Source: an uncultured Clostridia bacterium (GTDB lineage Bacteria; Bacillota; Clostridia; Oscillospirales; QAKW01). Taken from it: 64,000 bases of DNA. The position numbers and the translations under genes are program-made. Below, in pieces: positions 52,187-62,584 of this stretch. Location of the stretch: contig CALWYZ010000002.1 of the NCBI GenBank assembly GCA_944385895.1, positions 94,285 to 158,284 on the forward strand, read 5' to 3'. Positions within the stretch are counted from its first letter, which is position 1. Each line of letters opens with the position of its first letter. A model generated the notes under the pieces. That model did no database searches, was not told the origin of the DNA, and saw only the letters and a list, made by a program, of their open reading frames with translations.

Positions 52187-55100
52187 ATGGCTGACAAAAA
52201 ACTGCTTACATTGTTTAATAGGTGCAAATTTGATGATGATGAATTGAAACTTTATAATGACGCAAGGGTGACTCGTGTTGCTGCGAATACGCAATATCGG
52301 GTACTCAAGGTTGACATAATTTTTACAAAATATGTTTGCCCTGATTCATTTCTGTCATTTTCAAACAAGGTGAAGTGTGCATATGATCTTTCTGAGTTTA
52401 ATGCAAAATATTCATTTGAAAATGTAGAATTTTGTCGTCAGCACTGGAAAGACCTTCTGTTTGATATCAAAACTCGCAATCCGGCTGCAAACGGATTCTT
52501 AAATGATTCTGAATTTGAGACAGACAGTAATAAAATAGTTGTTACCGTACATCACGGCGGTGTTGATATATTAAACGAAATGAAAGTAGGCAAAACTATT
52601 TCCGAGCTGTTATATGAACGGTATAATGTCAAGTATACAGTTGAATTTTTATCATCGGGCAAAGAGGAAAATTATTTGCAAAGTAGCTTTTATACAAGTG
52701 AAAATGTAATAATACCGCCGCCTGCAAATCATAGTGAATCACATCGTAAATATGAAAAAAAGACTGATACAGTAGGGGTGCAAGCAGCAAATTATAACAT
52801 AACCACACCATTCAGACTGACTGATGACAAAATGATTGTCGGAAAAAGGCTTTCCGGCACTTTTGTGACACTTAAAAATTCTAATCTGACATATACTTCA
52901 TCAGTAATGGTGGTAGGTCAGATATTTAAGTATGATTCTAAACCAACATTTGATAAAAAAAGTGTTAGATGTTTTATTTATCTCTATGATTCCACCGATT
53001 CTATAATTGTAAAATTGATTGTGCCGTCAGACAAGGCGGGTGATATAGAATCTGAGCTGAAAACTGGAAAGTGCATTGCGGTTAGCGGTGATATAACATA
53101 CGATAAATATGAAGAAGATTATGTACTGAATGCAAATGCGATAGCAAAAGCGGAAAAGACTTTGCGAAGCGACAATTGCCAGCAGAAACGAGTTGAACTG
53201 CATTTGCATACTAATATGTCTTCTATGGATGCCACAAACGATATAAGTGATTATGTAAAGACTGCTGCGGCATGGGGACATACTGCTATTGCGCTTACTG
53301 ATCATGGCAGTCTGCAGGCATATCCCTCTGCCCAAGCTGCAGCCCAAAAAAATAATATTAAGCTCATTTACGGTGTAGAAGGTTATCTTGTAGATGATTG
53401 TCTGCATGATGAATATATTGTATTTGATATTGAGACAACAGGTCTCAGTTCAAATAACGACAGAATTACCGAAATAGGAGCATGTCGTGTCCGTTCTGGC
53501 AGGGTGACCGATATATTTCAGTCTTTTGTCAACCCGCAAATCCCTATTCCCCGGGAAATAACTGAGCTTACGGGAATTACCGATGATATGGTTAAAGACG
53601 CTCCGGTCATAGGCGATGTATTGAAAGATTTTATTGATTTCTGCGGTGAATATCCCACTCTTGTTGCTCATAATGCAGGGTTTGACTGCTCATTTATTAA
53701 TGCGGCATGCAAAGAAAACAATTTTACATTCAAATATAAGCAGATAGATACAGTTCCGCTTTGCAGAAAGGCTTTCCCTGAGCTTAAAAAGGTAAAGCTT
53801 GACATTGTAGCTGAACATTTGGGCTTTTCTGATTTTAATCATCACAGAGCAATCGATGATGCAAAAATGCTGAGCAAGATATTCCAAGTGCTGTGTGAGA
53901 AAGGCGTTGTAAATATTAAAGGCAGTGCCTATAAAAATCCTGAGTTTGATTATAAATCAAAGGATAATAATAGATATCATATTATCCTTTTAGCAAAAAA
54001 TAAAACAGGTCTGAAAAATTTGTATAAACTTGTCACTTATTCGGAGATAGAACATTTTTACCGTAAACCGCTGATGTATCGCAGTGAAATTTCCGACTTG
54101 CGTGATGGACTTATTATAGGCAGCGCCTGTGAAGCCGGAGAACTTTACAGGATGATTCTTGCAAACAGCAGTATTGATGAATGTATCGATACTGCCATGT
54201 TTTATGATTTCATGGAAATTCAGCCGCTTGGCAATAATATGCACCTCATACGTGACGGATATGTAAAAACACAGGAGCAGTTGCAGCAAATAAATAAAAA
54301 AATAGTCGAAATTGCTGATAAGCTCAAAAAGCCGGTAGTGGCGACAGGCGATGTTCACTTTCTTAATAAAGAAGATGAATGTTTCAGAAGAATTTTAATG
54401 GCTGGGCAGGGATTTACCGATGCTGACATTCAGCCTCCGCTGTATTTTAAAACTACTGATGAAATGCTTGAAGAATTTTCTTATCTCGGACAGAGTGATG
54501 CTTTTAGAGTTGTAGTTGAAAATACCAATCTTATAGCTGATATGATAGAGCCTATTATACCTATTCCGGACGGTATGCATGCTCCGGAGCTTGAAGGCTG
54601 CGAAGATGAGCTTAGAGAGATAGCTATAACGAACTGTAAAAGGCTTTACGGTGACCCGATACCTGAATATGTTGAAAAGCGTCTTACAAGAGAGCTGGAT
54701 TCTATAATTAACAACGGTTATTCCGTAATGTATATGATCGCTCAGAAACTTGTCAAAAAATCAAATGATGACGGTTTTTCTGTCGGCTCGCGTGGGTCTG
54801 TAGGCTCATCATTTGTTGCATCTATGCTGGGTATTTCAGAGGTCAATCCTTTGGTACCGCATTACCGTTGCCCTAAATGCTGTTACAGCGAGTTTTTCCA
54901 TGATGGTTCTGTCGGTTCCGGCTTTGATCTTCCGGATAAGGACTGTCCGGTATGCGGTACTCGTCTTAAAACAGACGGCCACGATATACCGTTTGAGACG
55001 TTCCTTGGGTTTAAAGGTGATAAAGTGCCTGATATCGATCTTAATTTTTCAGGGATTTATCAAAGTAAGGCCCACAAGTATGTTGAGGAGTTATTTGGAG

Positions 55101-56455
55101 AGGGGTATGTTTTTAAAGCCGGAACTATAGGTACGATCGCCGACAAGACGGCATACGGTTTTGTTAAAAAATATCTTGAGAGCAAAGAAACAGTATGTAA
55201 CAAGGCAGAGATACAAAGACTCGTAGAAGGCTGTATAGGTGTCAAAAGAACAACTGGTCAGCATCCGGGCGGTATGGTGGTAATCCCTAAGAAGTACAGT
55301 GTTTACGATTTCTGTCCTATTCAGCATCCTGCAGATGATCAGAACAGTGATATTTTGACGACCCATTTTGATTTCCATTCTTTGCATGATACAATTTTAA
55401 AGCTTGATATACTGGGTCATGACGTTCCTACCATGCTTAAATATCTCAACGATATACAGGATATGAAGTTTGAAGATATTCCTATGAACGACAGAGATGT
55501 ATATACACTTTTTACAAGTCCTGAAAAGCTCGGTGTCACACCTGAGGATATCAACTGTGAAACCGGAACACTTGCGCTTCCTGAAATGGGCACTAATTTT
55601 GTACGTCAGATGATGATAGAAGCAAGACCTGAAAATTTTGCTGATCTTTTACAGATATCCGGTCTTTCGCACGGTACAAATGTATGGACTGATAATGCAC
55701 AGGAACTTATAAAAAAAGGCGTATGTGATATAAGTCAGGTTATAGGAACGCGTGACAATATAATGGTATATCTCATCCATAAGGGCCTTGACAGCAGTCT
55801 TGCGTTTAAGATAATGGAAATCGTTCGAAAAGGAAATGCTTCAAAACTGCTTACCGAAGAAATGATTTCAGAGATGAAAAAGCATGATGTTCCGGACTGG
55901 TATATAGATTCTTGTATGAAGATAAAATATATGTTTCCTAAAGCGCACGCCGCGGCATATGTGATTTCTGCATTAAGGCTGGGCTGGTATAAGATAAATC
56001 GGCCGCTTGAATTTTATACGGTATATTTTACTGTAAGACCGGACGGCTTTAATGCTTTAGATGTGATGAAAGGTAAAAATCACCTTGTCGAGCTTATAAA
56101 TAAGCTGCGGTCTCAGGGAAAGCTTAAACAAAAAGATGCAGAAACTGTGACAACATACCAGATAGTGATTGAGGCAATGGCACGCGGCATTGAGTTTTTG
56201 CCTGTAGATGTATATAAATCTGAAGCATTTGATTTTAAAATAGAAAACGGGAAAATAAGAATGCCGTTTGCCGTATTCAGCGGTGTGGGCGGCAGTGCTG
56301 CTGAGAATATAGTAAAATCACGGCAGGGCGGACCATACATATCTCAGGAGGAGTTCAGAACACGTTCTGGAGTATCCTCCAGTGTCATGGAGATGTTTGA
56401 AAACGCAGGCGTTTTCGGCGGTATTCCGAAGACTAGCCAGCTGTCACTTTTTTGA
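52187..56455 (+). CDS. polC: DNA polymerase III PolC-type alpha subunit
   Basis: Replicative polymerase of low-GC Gram-positives with built-in proofreading. 1422 residues. An N-terminal and OB region is followed by the PHP domain beginning RVELHLHTNMSSMDAT near residue 333. It is interrupted at about 408-590 by a DEDD 3'-5' exonuclease (VFDIETTG, then HHRAIDDAKM). A zinc module (CPKC..CPVCG) lies near 895-930. The palm has VGSRGSVGSSF and the catalytic PDIDLNFSG. The C-terminus ends SQLSLF, a beta-clamp-binding motif. It is co-transcribed with ispG upstream and murB downstream. Confidence 0.97.
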   Translation: MADKKLLTLFNRCKFDDDELKLYNDARVTRVAANTQYRVLKVDIIFTKYVCPDSFLSFSNKVKCAYDLSEFNAKYSFENVEFCRQHWKDLLFDIKTRNPAANGFLNDSEFETDSNKIVVTVHHGGVDILNEMKVGKTISELLYERYNVKYTVEFLSSGKEENYLQSSFYTSENVIIPPPANHSESHRKYEKKTDTVGVQAANYNITTPFRLTDDKMIVGKRLSGTFVTLKNSNLTYTSSVMVVGQIFKYDSKPTFDKKSVRCFIYLYDSTDSIIVKLIVPSDKAGDIESELKTGKCIAVSGDITYDKYEEDYVLNANAIAKAEKTLRSDNCQQKRVELHLHTNMSSMDATNDISDYVKTAAAWGHTAIALTDHGSLQAYPSAQAAAQKNNIKLIYGVEGYLVDDCLHDEYIVFDIETTGLSSNNDRITEIGACRVRSGRVTDIFQSFVNPQIPIPREITELTGITDDMVKDAPVIGDVLKDFIDFCGEYPTLVAHNAGFDCSFINAACKENNFTFKYKQIDTVPLCRKAFPELKKVKLDIVAEHLGFSDFNHHRAIDDAKMLSKIFQVLCEKGVVNIKGSAYKNPEFDYKSKDNNRYHIILLAKNKTGLKNLYKLVTYSEIEHFYRKPLMYRSEISDLRDGLIIGSACEAGELYRMILANSSIDECIDTAMFYDFMEIQPLGNNMHLIRDGYVKTQEQLQQINKKIVEIADKLKKPVVATGDVHFLNKEDECFRRILMAGQGFTDADIQPPLYFKTTDEMLEEFSYLGQSDAFRVVVENTNLIADMIEPIIPIPDGMHAPELEGCEDELREIAITNCKRLYGDPIPEYVEKRLTRELDSIINNGYSVMYMIAQKLVKKSNDDGFSVGSRGSVGSSFVASMLGISEVNPLVPHYRCPKCCYSEFFHDGSVGSGFDLPDKDCPVCGTRLKTDGHDIPFETFLGFKGDKVPDIDLNFSGIYQSKAHKYVEELFGEGYVFKAGTIGTIADKTAYGFVKKYLESKETVCNKAEIQRLVEGCIGVKRTTGQHPGGMVVIPKKYSVYDFCPIQHPADDQNSDILTTHFDFHSLHDTILKLDILGHDVPTMLKYLNDIQDMKFEDIPMNDRDVYTLFTSPEKLGVTPEDINCETGTLALPEMGTNFVRQMMIEARPENFADLLQISGLSHGTNVWTDNAQELIKKGVCDISQVIGTRDNIMVYLIHKGLDSSLAFKIMEIVRKGNASKLLTEEMISEMKKHDVPDWYIDSCMKIKYMFPKAHAAAYVISALRLGWYKINRPLEFYTVYFTVRPDGFNALDVMKGKNHLVELINKLRSQGKLKQKDAETVTTYQIVIEAMARGIEFLPVDVYKSEAFDFKIENGKIRMPFAVFSGVGGSAAENIVKSRQGGPYISQEEFRTRSGVSSSVMEMFENAGVFGGIPKTSQLSLF

Positions 56456-56469
56456 GCGGAGTTGTTTTG

Positions 56470-57366
56470 ATGTCTGTTTTAACTGAGTTTTTAACTGATC
56501 AAGGTATTGAATACAGGCTGAATGTTTCCTTAAAAGAGCTGTCATCTTTTAAAATAGGAGGCAATGCAGAAATAATTTGTTATCCGAAATCAGCAAATAA
56601 AACATCATTATTAATAAAATTTTGTAATGAAAGAAATATAAAGTATTTGCCGTTTGGCAAGTGCTCTAATGTATTATTTCCGGAGAGCGGTATAAAATCA
56701 CTTATAATCAAGACCGATAAGATGAACAGTACCGGTTTTGAAAACGGCTTGTTTAGTTTTGGTTCTGGTGTTATGCTCGCAAAAGCTTCAAAATACACTA
56801 TTGATAATGGATATAAGGGTATGGAATTTGCTTACGGGATTCCGGGCAGTGTAGGCGGAGCTGTGTATATGAATGCCGGAGCGTACGGCGGAGAAATGTC
56901 ACAATGTGTAGAAAAAACCGAGTATGTTGACAGTACAGGCAACATCTGTGTTATTGAAAAAGATAAACATGATTTTTCTTACAGACATTCTTTTTTTTCC
57001 GACGGACGGTATGTTATTACAAAAACATTTGTAAAACTTGAAAAAGGTGATGTTGATTCGTCTTTGCAGCTTGTTGAGCAGTTGCAGAATCTGAGAAAGA
57101 CAAAACAGCCTCTTGATATGCCAAGCGCAGGCTCAGTTTTTAAAAGACCGGAGGGCTATTATGCGGGCAAACTGATAGAAGACTGCGGACTCAAGGGATA
57201 TAAGGTAGGAGGTGCCATGGTAAGTACCAAACACTGCGGCTTTATTGTGAATTTTAATAATGCAAAATCGGAAGATGTAAAAAAACTTATATCCGTTATA
57301 AAAGACACTGTACTGGAAAAATACGGAGTCAAGTTGGAATGTGAACTTAAATTTATCGAGGATTAA
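56470..57366 (+). CDS. murB: UDP-N-acetylenolpyruvoylglucosamine reductase
   Basis: FAD/NADPH enzyme of peptidoglycan precursor synthesis. 298 residues from ATG 56470, with GCGGAG 8 nt upstream; TTG 56452 in frame overlaps polC. FAD-binding SSFKIGGNAEIICYPKS, LPFGKCSNVLF, AYGIPGSVGGAVYMNAGAY and the catalytic Ser in LDMPSAGSVFKRPEGYYAG identify a type II MurB lacking the extra E. coli loop. The final Glu in LECELKFI is in place. Confidence 0.95.
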   Translation: MSVLTEFLTDQGIEYRLNVSLKELSSFKIGGNAEIICYPKSANKTSLLIKFCNERNIKYLPFGKCSNVLFPESGIKSLIIKTDKMNSTGFENGLFSFGSGVMLAKASKYTIDNGYKGMEFAYGIPGSVGGAVYMNAGAYGGEMSQCVEKTEYVDSTGNICVIEKDKHDFSYRHSFFSDGRYVITKTFVKLEKGDVDSSLQLVEQLQNLRKTKQPLDMPSAGSVFKRPEGYYAGKLIEDCGLKGYKVGGAMVSTKHCGFIVNFNNAKSEDVKKLISVIKDTVLEKYGVKLECELKFIED

Positions 57367-57368
57367 TT

Positions 57369-58220
57369 ATGGAAATTGTTATTATTACCGGAATGAGCGG
57401 TGCCGGCAAATCCGCGGCTGTAAACGTATTTGAGGACTTGGGCTTTAACTGTGTTGATAATATGCCCCCTGTTCTTATCTCAAAATTTATTGAAGTATGC
57501 TCTTCCGCCGGCACAAAATTTGATCGTCTTGCAATGGTCGTTGATATGAGAACAGGAATTCTTTTTAATGATCTATTTGATGAAATTATTAAGTTCAGAC
57601 AAAGCGGCGTGAATATTAAAATACTGTTTTTAGAAGCATCAGATGAAGCGCTGATAAAAAGATATAAAGAGACTCGCCGCCGTCATCCTCTAATTAAATC
57701 GGAAGGATCGCTTATCGGAGCTGTAAAAGCGGAAAGAGAAAAGCTTTCATCTGTAAGGGCTATTTCCGATTATGTTATAGATACTTCCTTTTTAAAGACA
57801 AAAAATCTTCGCGATCAGATCGTTCAGAAATTTAGCAGCTCCGAGACAGCACTTCAGATAACAATAATATCATTTGGCCAGAAATATGGTCCGCAGCTGG
57901 ATGTGGACATGCAGTTTGATGTGCGTTGTCTTCCCAATCCTTTCTATATTAGCGAATTAAAACAGCAGACAGGAATGGATTCGGATGTGTATGATTATGT
58001 TTTCGGTTTTAATTCTGCAAAAGAATATTACAGACGTATAATCGATCTTGTTACTATGCTGCTTCCTCAGTTTTGCTATGAAGGGAAAACCAATCTTACA
58101 ATTGGCTTTTGCTGTACCGGAGGTAAACACAGAAGTGTGGCATTTGCTTTAAAATTGGGAGAAGATTTAAGGGCCAAAGGCTATAGTGTCACTGTTATTC
58201 ACAGAGATATAGATAAATAG
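57369..58220 (+). CDS. rapZ: RNase adapter/nucleotide-binding protein RapZ (YvcJ)
   Basis: P-loop protein of 283 residues. Walker A is GMSGAGKSAA, with FEDLGFNCVDNMPP and the EASDEALIKRYKETRRRHPL region of the N-terminal kinase-like domain. The C-terminal domain has SFGQKYG, DVRCLPNPFY and CCTGGKHRSVAF. In E. coli the family controls RNase E cleavage of a small RNA; in B. subtilis YvcJ binds nucleotides and affects competence. The role in this organism is unknown. It lies between murB and whiA, with yvcK missing from the usual rapZ-yvcK-whiA order. Confidence 0.93.
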   Translation: MEIVIITGMSGAGKSAAVNVFEDLGFNCVDNMPPVLISKFIEVCSSAGTKFDRLAMVVDMRTGILFNDLFDEIIKFRQSGVNIKILFLEASDEALIKRYKETRRRHPLIKSEGSLIGAVKAEREKLSSVRAISDYVIDTSFLKTKNLRDQIVQKFSSSETALQITIISFGQKYGPQLDVDMQFDVRCLPNPFYISELKQQTGMDSDVYDYVFGFNSAKEYYRRIIDLVTMLLPQFCYEGKTNLTIGFCCTGGKHRSVAFALKLGEDLRAKGYSVTVIHRDIDK

Positions 58221-58234
58221 ATTGGATTGATGTT

Positions 58235-59128
58235 ATGTCTTTTTCTTATGACACAAAATGCGAATTATGTACTATAAAGCTGAAGAATGATTGCTGCAAA
58301 CTTTCCCAGCTTTACGGTATGGTGTTGTTTGCTCAAAATATCGGCAGTGATTCACTGAAAATCACAACAGAAAATGTGCTGATAGTAAATTTATTGAGTG
58401 AGCTTGCCGAAAATGTCGCGGGTGTATATTTTGTTATAGATGAGACGGTTAATCTATATACTTTGGAAATCAAAGGCGACGCCTTGAAAAAGCTTTATGA
58501 TATTTTATATATCACTGTCAACGGTAAAATAGATCTTTTAGTCAGCGGAGTATTAACTGAAAACGACTGTTGTACTGACGCATTTTTACGCGGTGCTTTT
58601 CTTATCGGCGGATATACTTCAAATCCAGAAAATAGTTATCATTTTGAAATTTCAACGCCTTATTATACTCTTGCAATGTCAATGAAAGATTTTATGCAGC
58701 GTCTTAATTTTCCCGTAAGGGTAATTGTGCGCAAATCCAACTATGTACTGTATATAAAAGACAGCGAAGAAATAGAGCGGCTTTTATACCGCATAGGAGC
58801 AAAAAAATCGGCGTTTGCATTTATCGATATGAAAATTCAAAAGGAAATGAATAATTACAGCAACAGAGTAAATAATACAAAGCTACATAATATTGAAAAG
58901 ACGATAAATAAATCTGTTGAACAGGTCAAAGCCATAAAGAAAATATCGGAAAAGATAGGCTTAGACTCGCTTGACAGTGATCTTATGCTGGCTGCAAGAC
59001 TTCGCTGTGAAAATCCTGATAAATCTTTAAATGAACTTGTTTTAATAAGCGGTAATAAGTTCAGCCGTTCCGGACTGAGCAGAAGACTTAATAAGCTTAC
59101 AGAAATTGCTTTGAAACTCGGAGATTGA
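58235..59128 (+). CDS. whiA: WhiA-family DNA-binding regulator
   Basis: 297 residues. An N-terminal LAGLIDADG-like fold lacking endonuclease residues includes DAFLRGAFLIGGYTSNPE. The C-terminal helix-turn-helix shows ISGNKFSRSGLSRRLNKL. WhiA controls sporulation septation in Streptomyces and affects FtsZ-dependent division in B. subtilis. GATTGATGTT precedes ATG 58235 and gives only a weak ribosome site. It lies 14 nt after rapZ. Confidence 0.93.
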   Translation: MSFSYDTKCELCTIKLKNDCCKLSQLYGMVLFAQNIGSDSLKITTENVLIVNLLSELAENVAGVYFVIDETVNLYTLEIKGDALKKLYDILYITVNGKIDLLVSGVLTENDCCTDAFLRGAFLIGGYTSNPENSYHFEISTPYYTLAMSMKDFMQRLNFPVRVIVRKSNYVLYIKDSEEIERLLYRIGAKKSAFAFIDMKIQKEMNNYSNRVNNTKLHNIEKTINKSVEQVKAIKKISEKIGLDSLDSDLMLAARLRCENPDKSLNELVLISGNKFSRSGLSRRLNKLTEIALKLGD

Positions 59129-59131
59129 TAA

Positions 59132-62100
59132 ATGAATGATTTTGTACATCTGCATGTTCATACCGAATACAGCTTGCTTGATGGTGCTGCGCGTCTTGAC
59201 TTATTGCTTGAACGCGTAAAAAGTCTTGGTCAGAATGCGGTGGCAATAACTGACCATGGCGTTATGTACGGTGTGGCGGAGTTTTATAAAAAAGCCAGAG
59301 AAAAAGGCATTAAGCCTATAATAGGCTGTGAGGTATATGTTGCGCCGCGTTCGCGGCTGTATAAAGAGCAAGGGATTGATACAAAATATGGGCATCTGAT
59401 TTTGCTTGCTAAAAATAATACTGGATACGCCAATTTACTTAAAATAGTTTCTGATGCGTTTATCAACGGTTTCTATTATAAACCCCGTACGGATATGCAG
59501 ATGCTGTCGCAATATTCAAGGGGTATTATTGCTTTATCAGGATGTCTTGCCGGTGATGTGCAGCGCTTAATATTGAACGGGCAATATGATGATGCTGTTT
59601 CTAAAGCTCTTGAATACCGTAAAATATTCGGTGATGATTATTATCTTGAACTTCAAAATCATTCTCTCGAAGAGGATGAAACGGTCGTCAGCGGACTTAT
59701 CAAAATCTCACAACAAACGGGAATTGAACTTGTTGCTACAAACGATGCACATTATATTGATAAGCCTGACGCATATATTCAAAAAGTGCTTATGTGTATA
59801 AGCATGAACAAAAGCATATATGAGGAAAACACCGCTGCACTTAAAACAGACGAATTTTATATTAAGTCTTTCGGTGAAATGCAGCAACTTTTTTCAAGTG
59901 TTCCTAAGGCTATTTCCAATACAGTAAAGATTGCTGATATGTGCAATGTCACTCTTGATTTCGGACATATGCATGTACCGCACTTTGAATCGGGACAGGC
60001 TGTGGACAGCTTCGAATATCTTAGAGATCTTTGCTATGACGGTCTGAAAAAGCGTTATGGCAGCATTGAAGCTTACAATAAAAGACTTGATTATGAGCTG
60101 TCAGTTATAAAATCAATGAATTTCTCTGATTATTTCCTGATAGTAAGTGATTTTGTGTGCTATGCAAAATCGCATGGTATAGCTGTAGGACCAGGACGAG
60201 GAAGCGCAACCGGATCTCTTGTTTCATACTGCTTGGAAATAACCGATATAGATCCTATGAAATACGGTCTTATATTTGAGAGATTTTTAAACCCCAGCCG
60301 TGCGTCGATGCCTGATATCGATATTGATTTCTGTGTTGAAAGAAGACAAGAGGTATTAAATTATGTTATTGATAAATACGGGAAGGAAAGCGTTGCTCAA
60401 ATAATTACCTTCGGAACTCTTGCGGCGCGCGCGGCTATAAAAGATGTCGGTCGGGTGCTTGAAATACCGTATTCAACTGTTGAAACTGTTTCTAAGCATT
60501 TTCCGCTGAAACCGGGAACAACAATATCATCCGTGTTACAGACAGATAACGATCTAAAAAAAATATACGATGAAAAAGAGGAAGTGCGGAAATTAATAGA
60601 TACCGCTTTAAAAGTCGAAGGTTACCCCCGACACGGTTCTACACACGCCGCCGGTGTAGTTATAACAAATGGTCCGGTAAGTGATTATGTACCTCTTTCA
60701 AAAAATGACGATATTATAGTAACTCAGTTTCAAAAAAATGAAATTGAACAGCTTGGTCTTTTGAAAATCGACTTTCTTGGGCTCAGAAACATAACGGTTA
60801 TTGACAAAACCGTAAAGCTTGTGCAATCTGTTAAGCCGGATTTTAAAATTGAAAATATACCTTTAGATGATTCAAAAACTTTTGATATGTTAAGTTCAGG
60901 AAATACTTTTGGTGTATTTCAGCTTGAAAGCCCCGGTATGCGTAAAATGCTGACAAAACTCAAGCCTCGCTGTATTGACGATATTATTGCGGCTATATCT
61001 CTTTACAGACCCGGACCTATGGAATCAATACCGAGATATCTTGAAAACCGTAAAGATCCAAAAAATATCGTATATAAGACAGAAAAGCTTAAACCTATAC
61101 TCAGTGACACTTTTGGATGTATAGTATATCAGGAACAGGTTATGCAGATAGCACGAGATATTGCAGGTTATACTTACGACAGAGCCGATGTGCTGAGGGC
61201 TGCCATGAGTAAAAAGAAATACTCTGTTATGGAAAACGAACGTGGTTTGTTTATTGAAGGGGCTGTTAAAAATAATATACCAAAGAAAACAGCTGAATCT
61301 ATTTTTGAGGAAATGAGTGAGTTTGCAAGCTACGGATTTAATAAGTCACATGCTGCAGGCTATGCAGTTATCGCATATCGCACGGCGTTTCTTAAGGCTA
61401 ATTACCCGTCAATGTTTATGGCTGCTCTTTTGACAAGTGTTATAGGCAATATATCAAAAATCAAGGAATATATAACAGAGAGCCAGAGGCTTGGTATTTG
61501 TGTGGCCGCGCCTGACATCAATAAAAGCAAAAACATTTTTTATGCAGAAGAAAACACAATATATTATAGTTTAAGTGCTATTAAGAATGTGGGTAAACGC
61601 CTTGCCGAAAAAATAACCGAGGAACGTGAACTTCATGGTGAGTTCAGTGATTATGCAGATTTTATTTTTAGAATGGGCAGTCAGGATCTAAACCGCAGAG
61701 CAGTTGAATATCTGGTGAAAAGCGGTGCTTTTGATTGCTTTGGATATTCGAGAAGGCATATGCTTTCGGTGTATGATAAAATCATGACTGATGTTATTAA
61801 TACTAAGAAAAACGAATCGGAAAATCAGATTAGTTTTTTTGATACAGAGAACGAGACGTATTTTAATCCCGATTATTTTTCCAACCCGCTTGATGAGCTG
61901 GATGCTTCAAAAAAACTTGCTATGGAAAAGGACAGTCTTGGTCTGTATATCTCTGAACATCCGCTAAAGCAGTATGAAGAAATATATAAAAGCGGAGAAT
62001 ATACTCTCATATCTGATATAGATAACAGAATTAAACACAGAATAAAGATATTGGGCCTGATAGATTCAGTAAGAATAATAACCACAAAGCAGCTCAGAGA

Positions 62101-62524
62101 AATGGCATATGTTTCTGTTGAAGATATTACATCCAATATTGATGTTGTGGTTTTTCCGTCCACTTTTGAAATAATTAAGTCTCAACTCGACATTGGTGCA
62201 CTTGTAGAGGTGGAGGGTGAGTTGTCCTCAAGGGATGAAGAGGTTTATCAGATTAAATGTTCATCTTTGAAGTTTTTGAATAAGGACAGTATTCTTAAAC
62301 GCCGTCAAAAGCTATATCTTAATTTTATTACAAAGCAGTCCCATACTTATTTTAAGGTTTTAGATCTTTTGCAAAAGTATCCGGGAAATACTACATGTGT
62401 TTTACATTTTTCTGATACTGATAAAACATTGACAACAGCAAATAAACTTACAGTAAGCTTAGAATTTTCGCTTATAAAAGAACTGGAATCTATACTCGGC
62501 AAAGAAAATATTGTTATAAAATAG
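59132..62524 (+). CDS. dnaE: DNA polymerase III DnaE-type alpha subunit
   Basis: Second replicative polymerase; in Firmicutes it extends primers before hand-over to PolC. 1130 residues, the size of DnaE1/DnaE3-type enzymes. The PHP domain starts FVHLHVHTEYSLLDGAARL and continues AITDHGVMYG. The palm has VGPGRGSATGSLVSYC and the catalytic PDIDIDFCVERR. The helix-hairpin-helix (AIKNVGKRLAEKI) and a C-terminal OB fold (about 975-1050) follow. It sits 3 nt after whiA. Proofreading residues in the PHP domain appear intact by eye. Confidence 0.96.
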   Translation: MNDFVHLHVHTEYSLLDGAARLDLLLERVKSLGQNAVAITDHGVMYGVAEFYKKAREKGIKPIIGCEVYVAPRSRLYKEQGIDTKYGHLILLAKNNTGYANLLKIVSDAFINGFYYKPRTDMQMLSQYSRGIIALSGCLAGDVQRLILNGQYDDAVSKALEYRKIFGDDYYLELQNHSLEEDETVVSGLIKISQQTGIELVATNDAHYIDKPDAYIQKVLMCISMNKSIYEENTAALKTDEFYIKSFGEMQQLFSSVPKAISNTVKIADMCNVTLDFGHMHVPHFESGQAVDSFEYLRDLCYDGLKKRYGSIEAYNKRLDYELSVIKSMNFSDYFLIVSDFVCYAKSHGIAVGPGRGSATGSLVSYCLEITDIDPMKYGLIFERFLNPSRASMPDIDIDFCVERRQEVLNYVIDKYGKESVAQIITFGTLAARAAIKDVGRVLEIPYSTVETVSKHFPLKPGTTISSVLQTDNDLKKIYDEKEEVRKLIDTALKVEGYPRHGSTHAAGVVITNGPVSDYVPLSKNDDIIVTQFQKNEIEQLGLLKIDFLGLRNITVIDKTVKLVQSVKPDFKIENIPLDDSKTFDMLSSGNTFGVFQLESPGMRKMLTKLKPRCIDDIIAAISLYRPGPMESIPRYLENRKDPKNIVYKTEKLKPILSDTFGCIVYQEQVMQIARDIAGYTYDRADVLRAAMSKKKYSVMENERGLFIEGAVKNNIPKKTAESIFEEMSEFASYGFNKSHAAGYAVIAYRTAFLKANYPSMFMAALLTSVIGNISKIKEYITESQRLGICVAAPDINKSKNIFYAEENTIYYSLSAIKNVGKRLAEKITEERELHGEFSDYADFIFRMGSQDLNRRAVEYLVKSGAFDCFGYSRRHMLSVYDKIMTDVINTKKNESENQISFFDTENETYFNPDYFSNPLDELDASKKLAMEKDSLGLYISEHPLKQYEEIYKSGEYTLISDIDNRIKHRIKILGLIDSVRIITTKQLREMAYVSVEDITSNIDVVVFPSTFEIIKSQLDIGALVEVEGELSSRDEEVYQIKCSSLKFLNKDSILKRRQKLYLNFITKQSHTYFKVLDLLQKYPGNTTCVLHFSDTDKTLTTANKLTVSLEFSLIKELESILGKENIVIK

Positions 62525-62553
62525 TTGATTTTTATATTAGCATATTGTAAAAT
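62524..62553 (+). promoter_or_regulatory. Candidate promoter of pfkA
   Basis: TTGATT at 62524-62529, an 18-nt spacer and TAAAAT at 62548-62553, just after the dnaE stop. The leader to GTG 62585 would be about 25 nt. The match is moderate and read-through from dnaE is also possible. Confidence 0.35.
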
Positions 62554-62584
62554 GATTTGTAATGGATTTATGGAGGTTTTAAGA

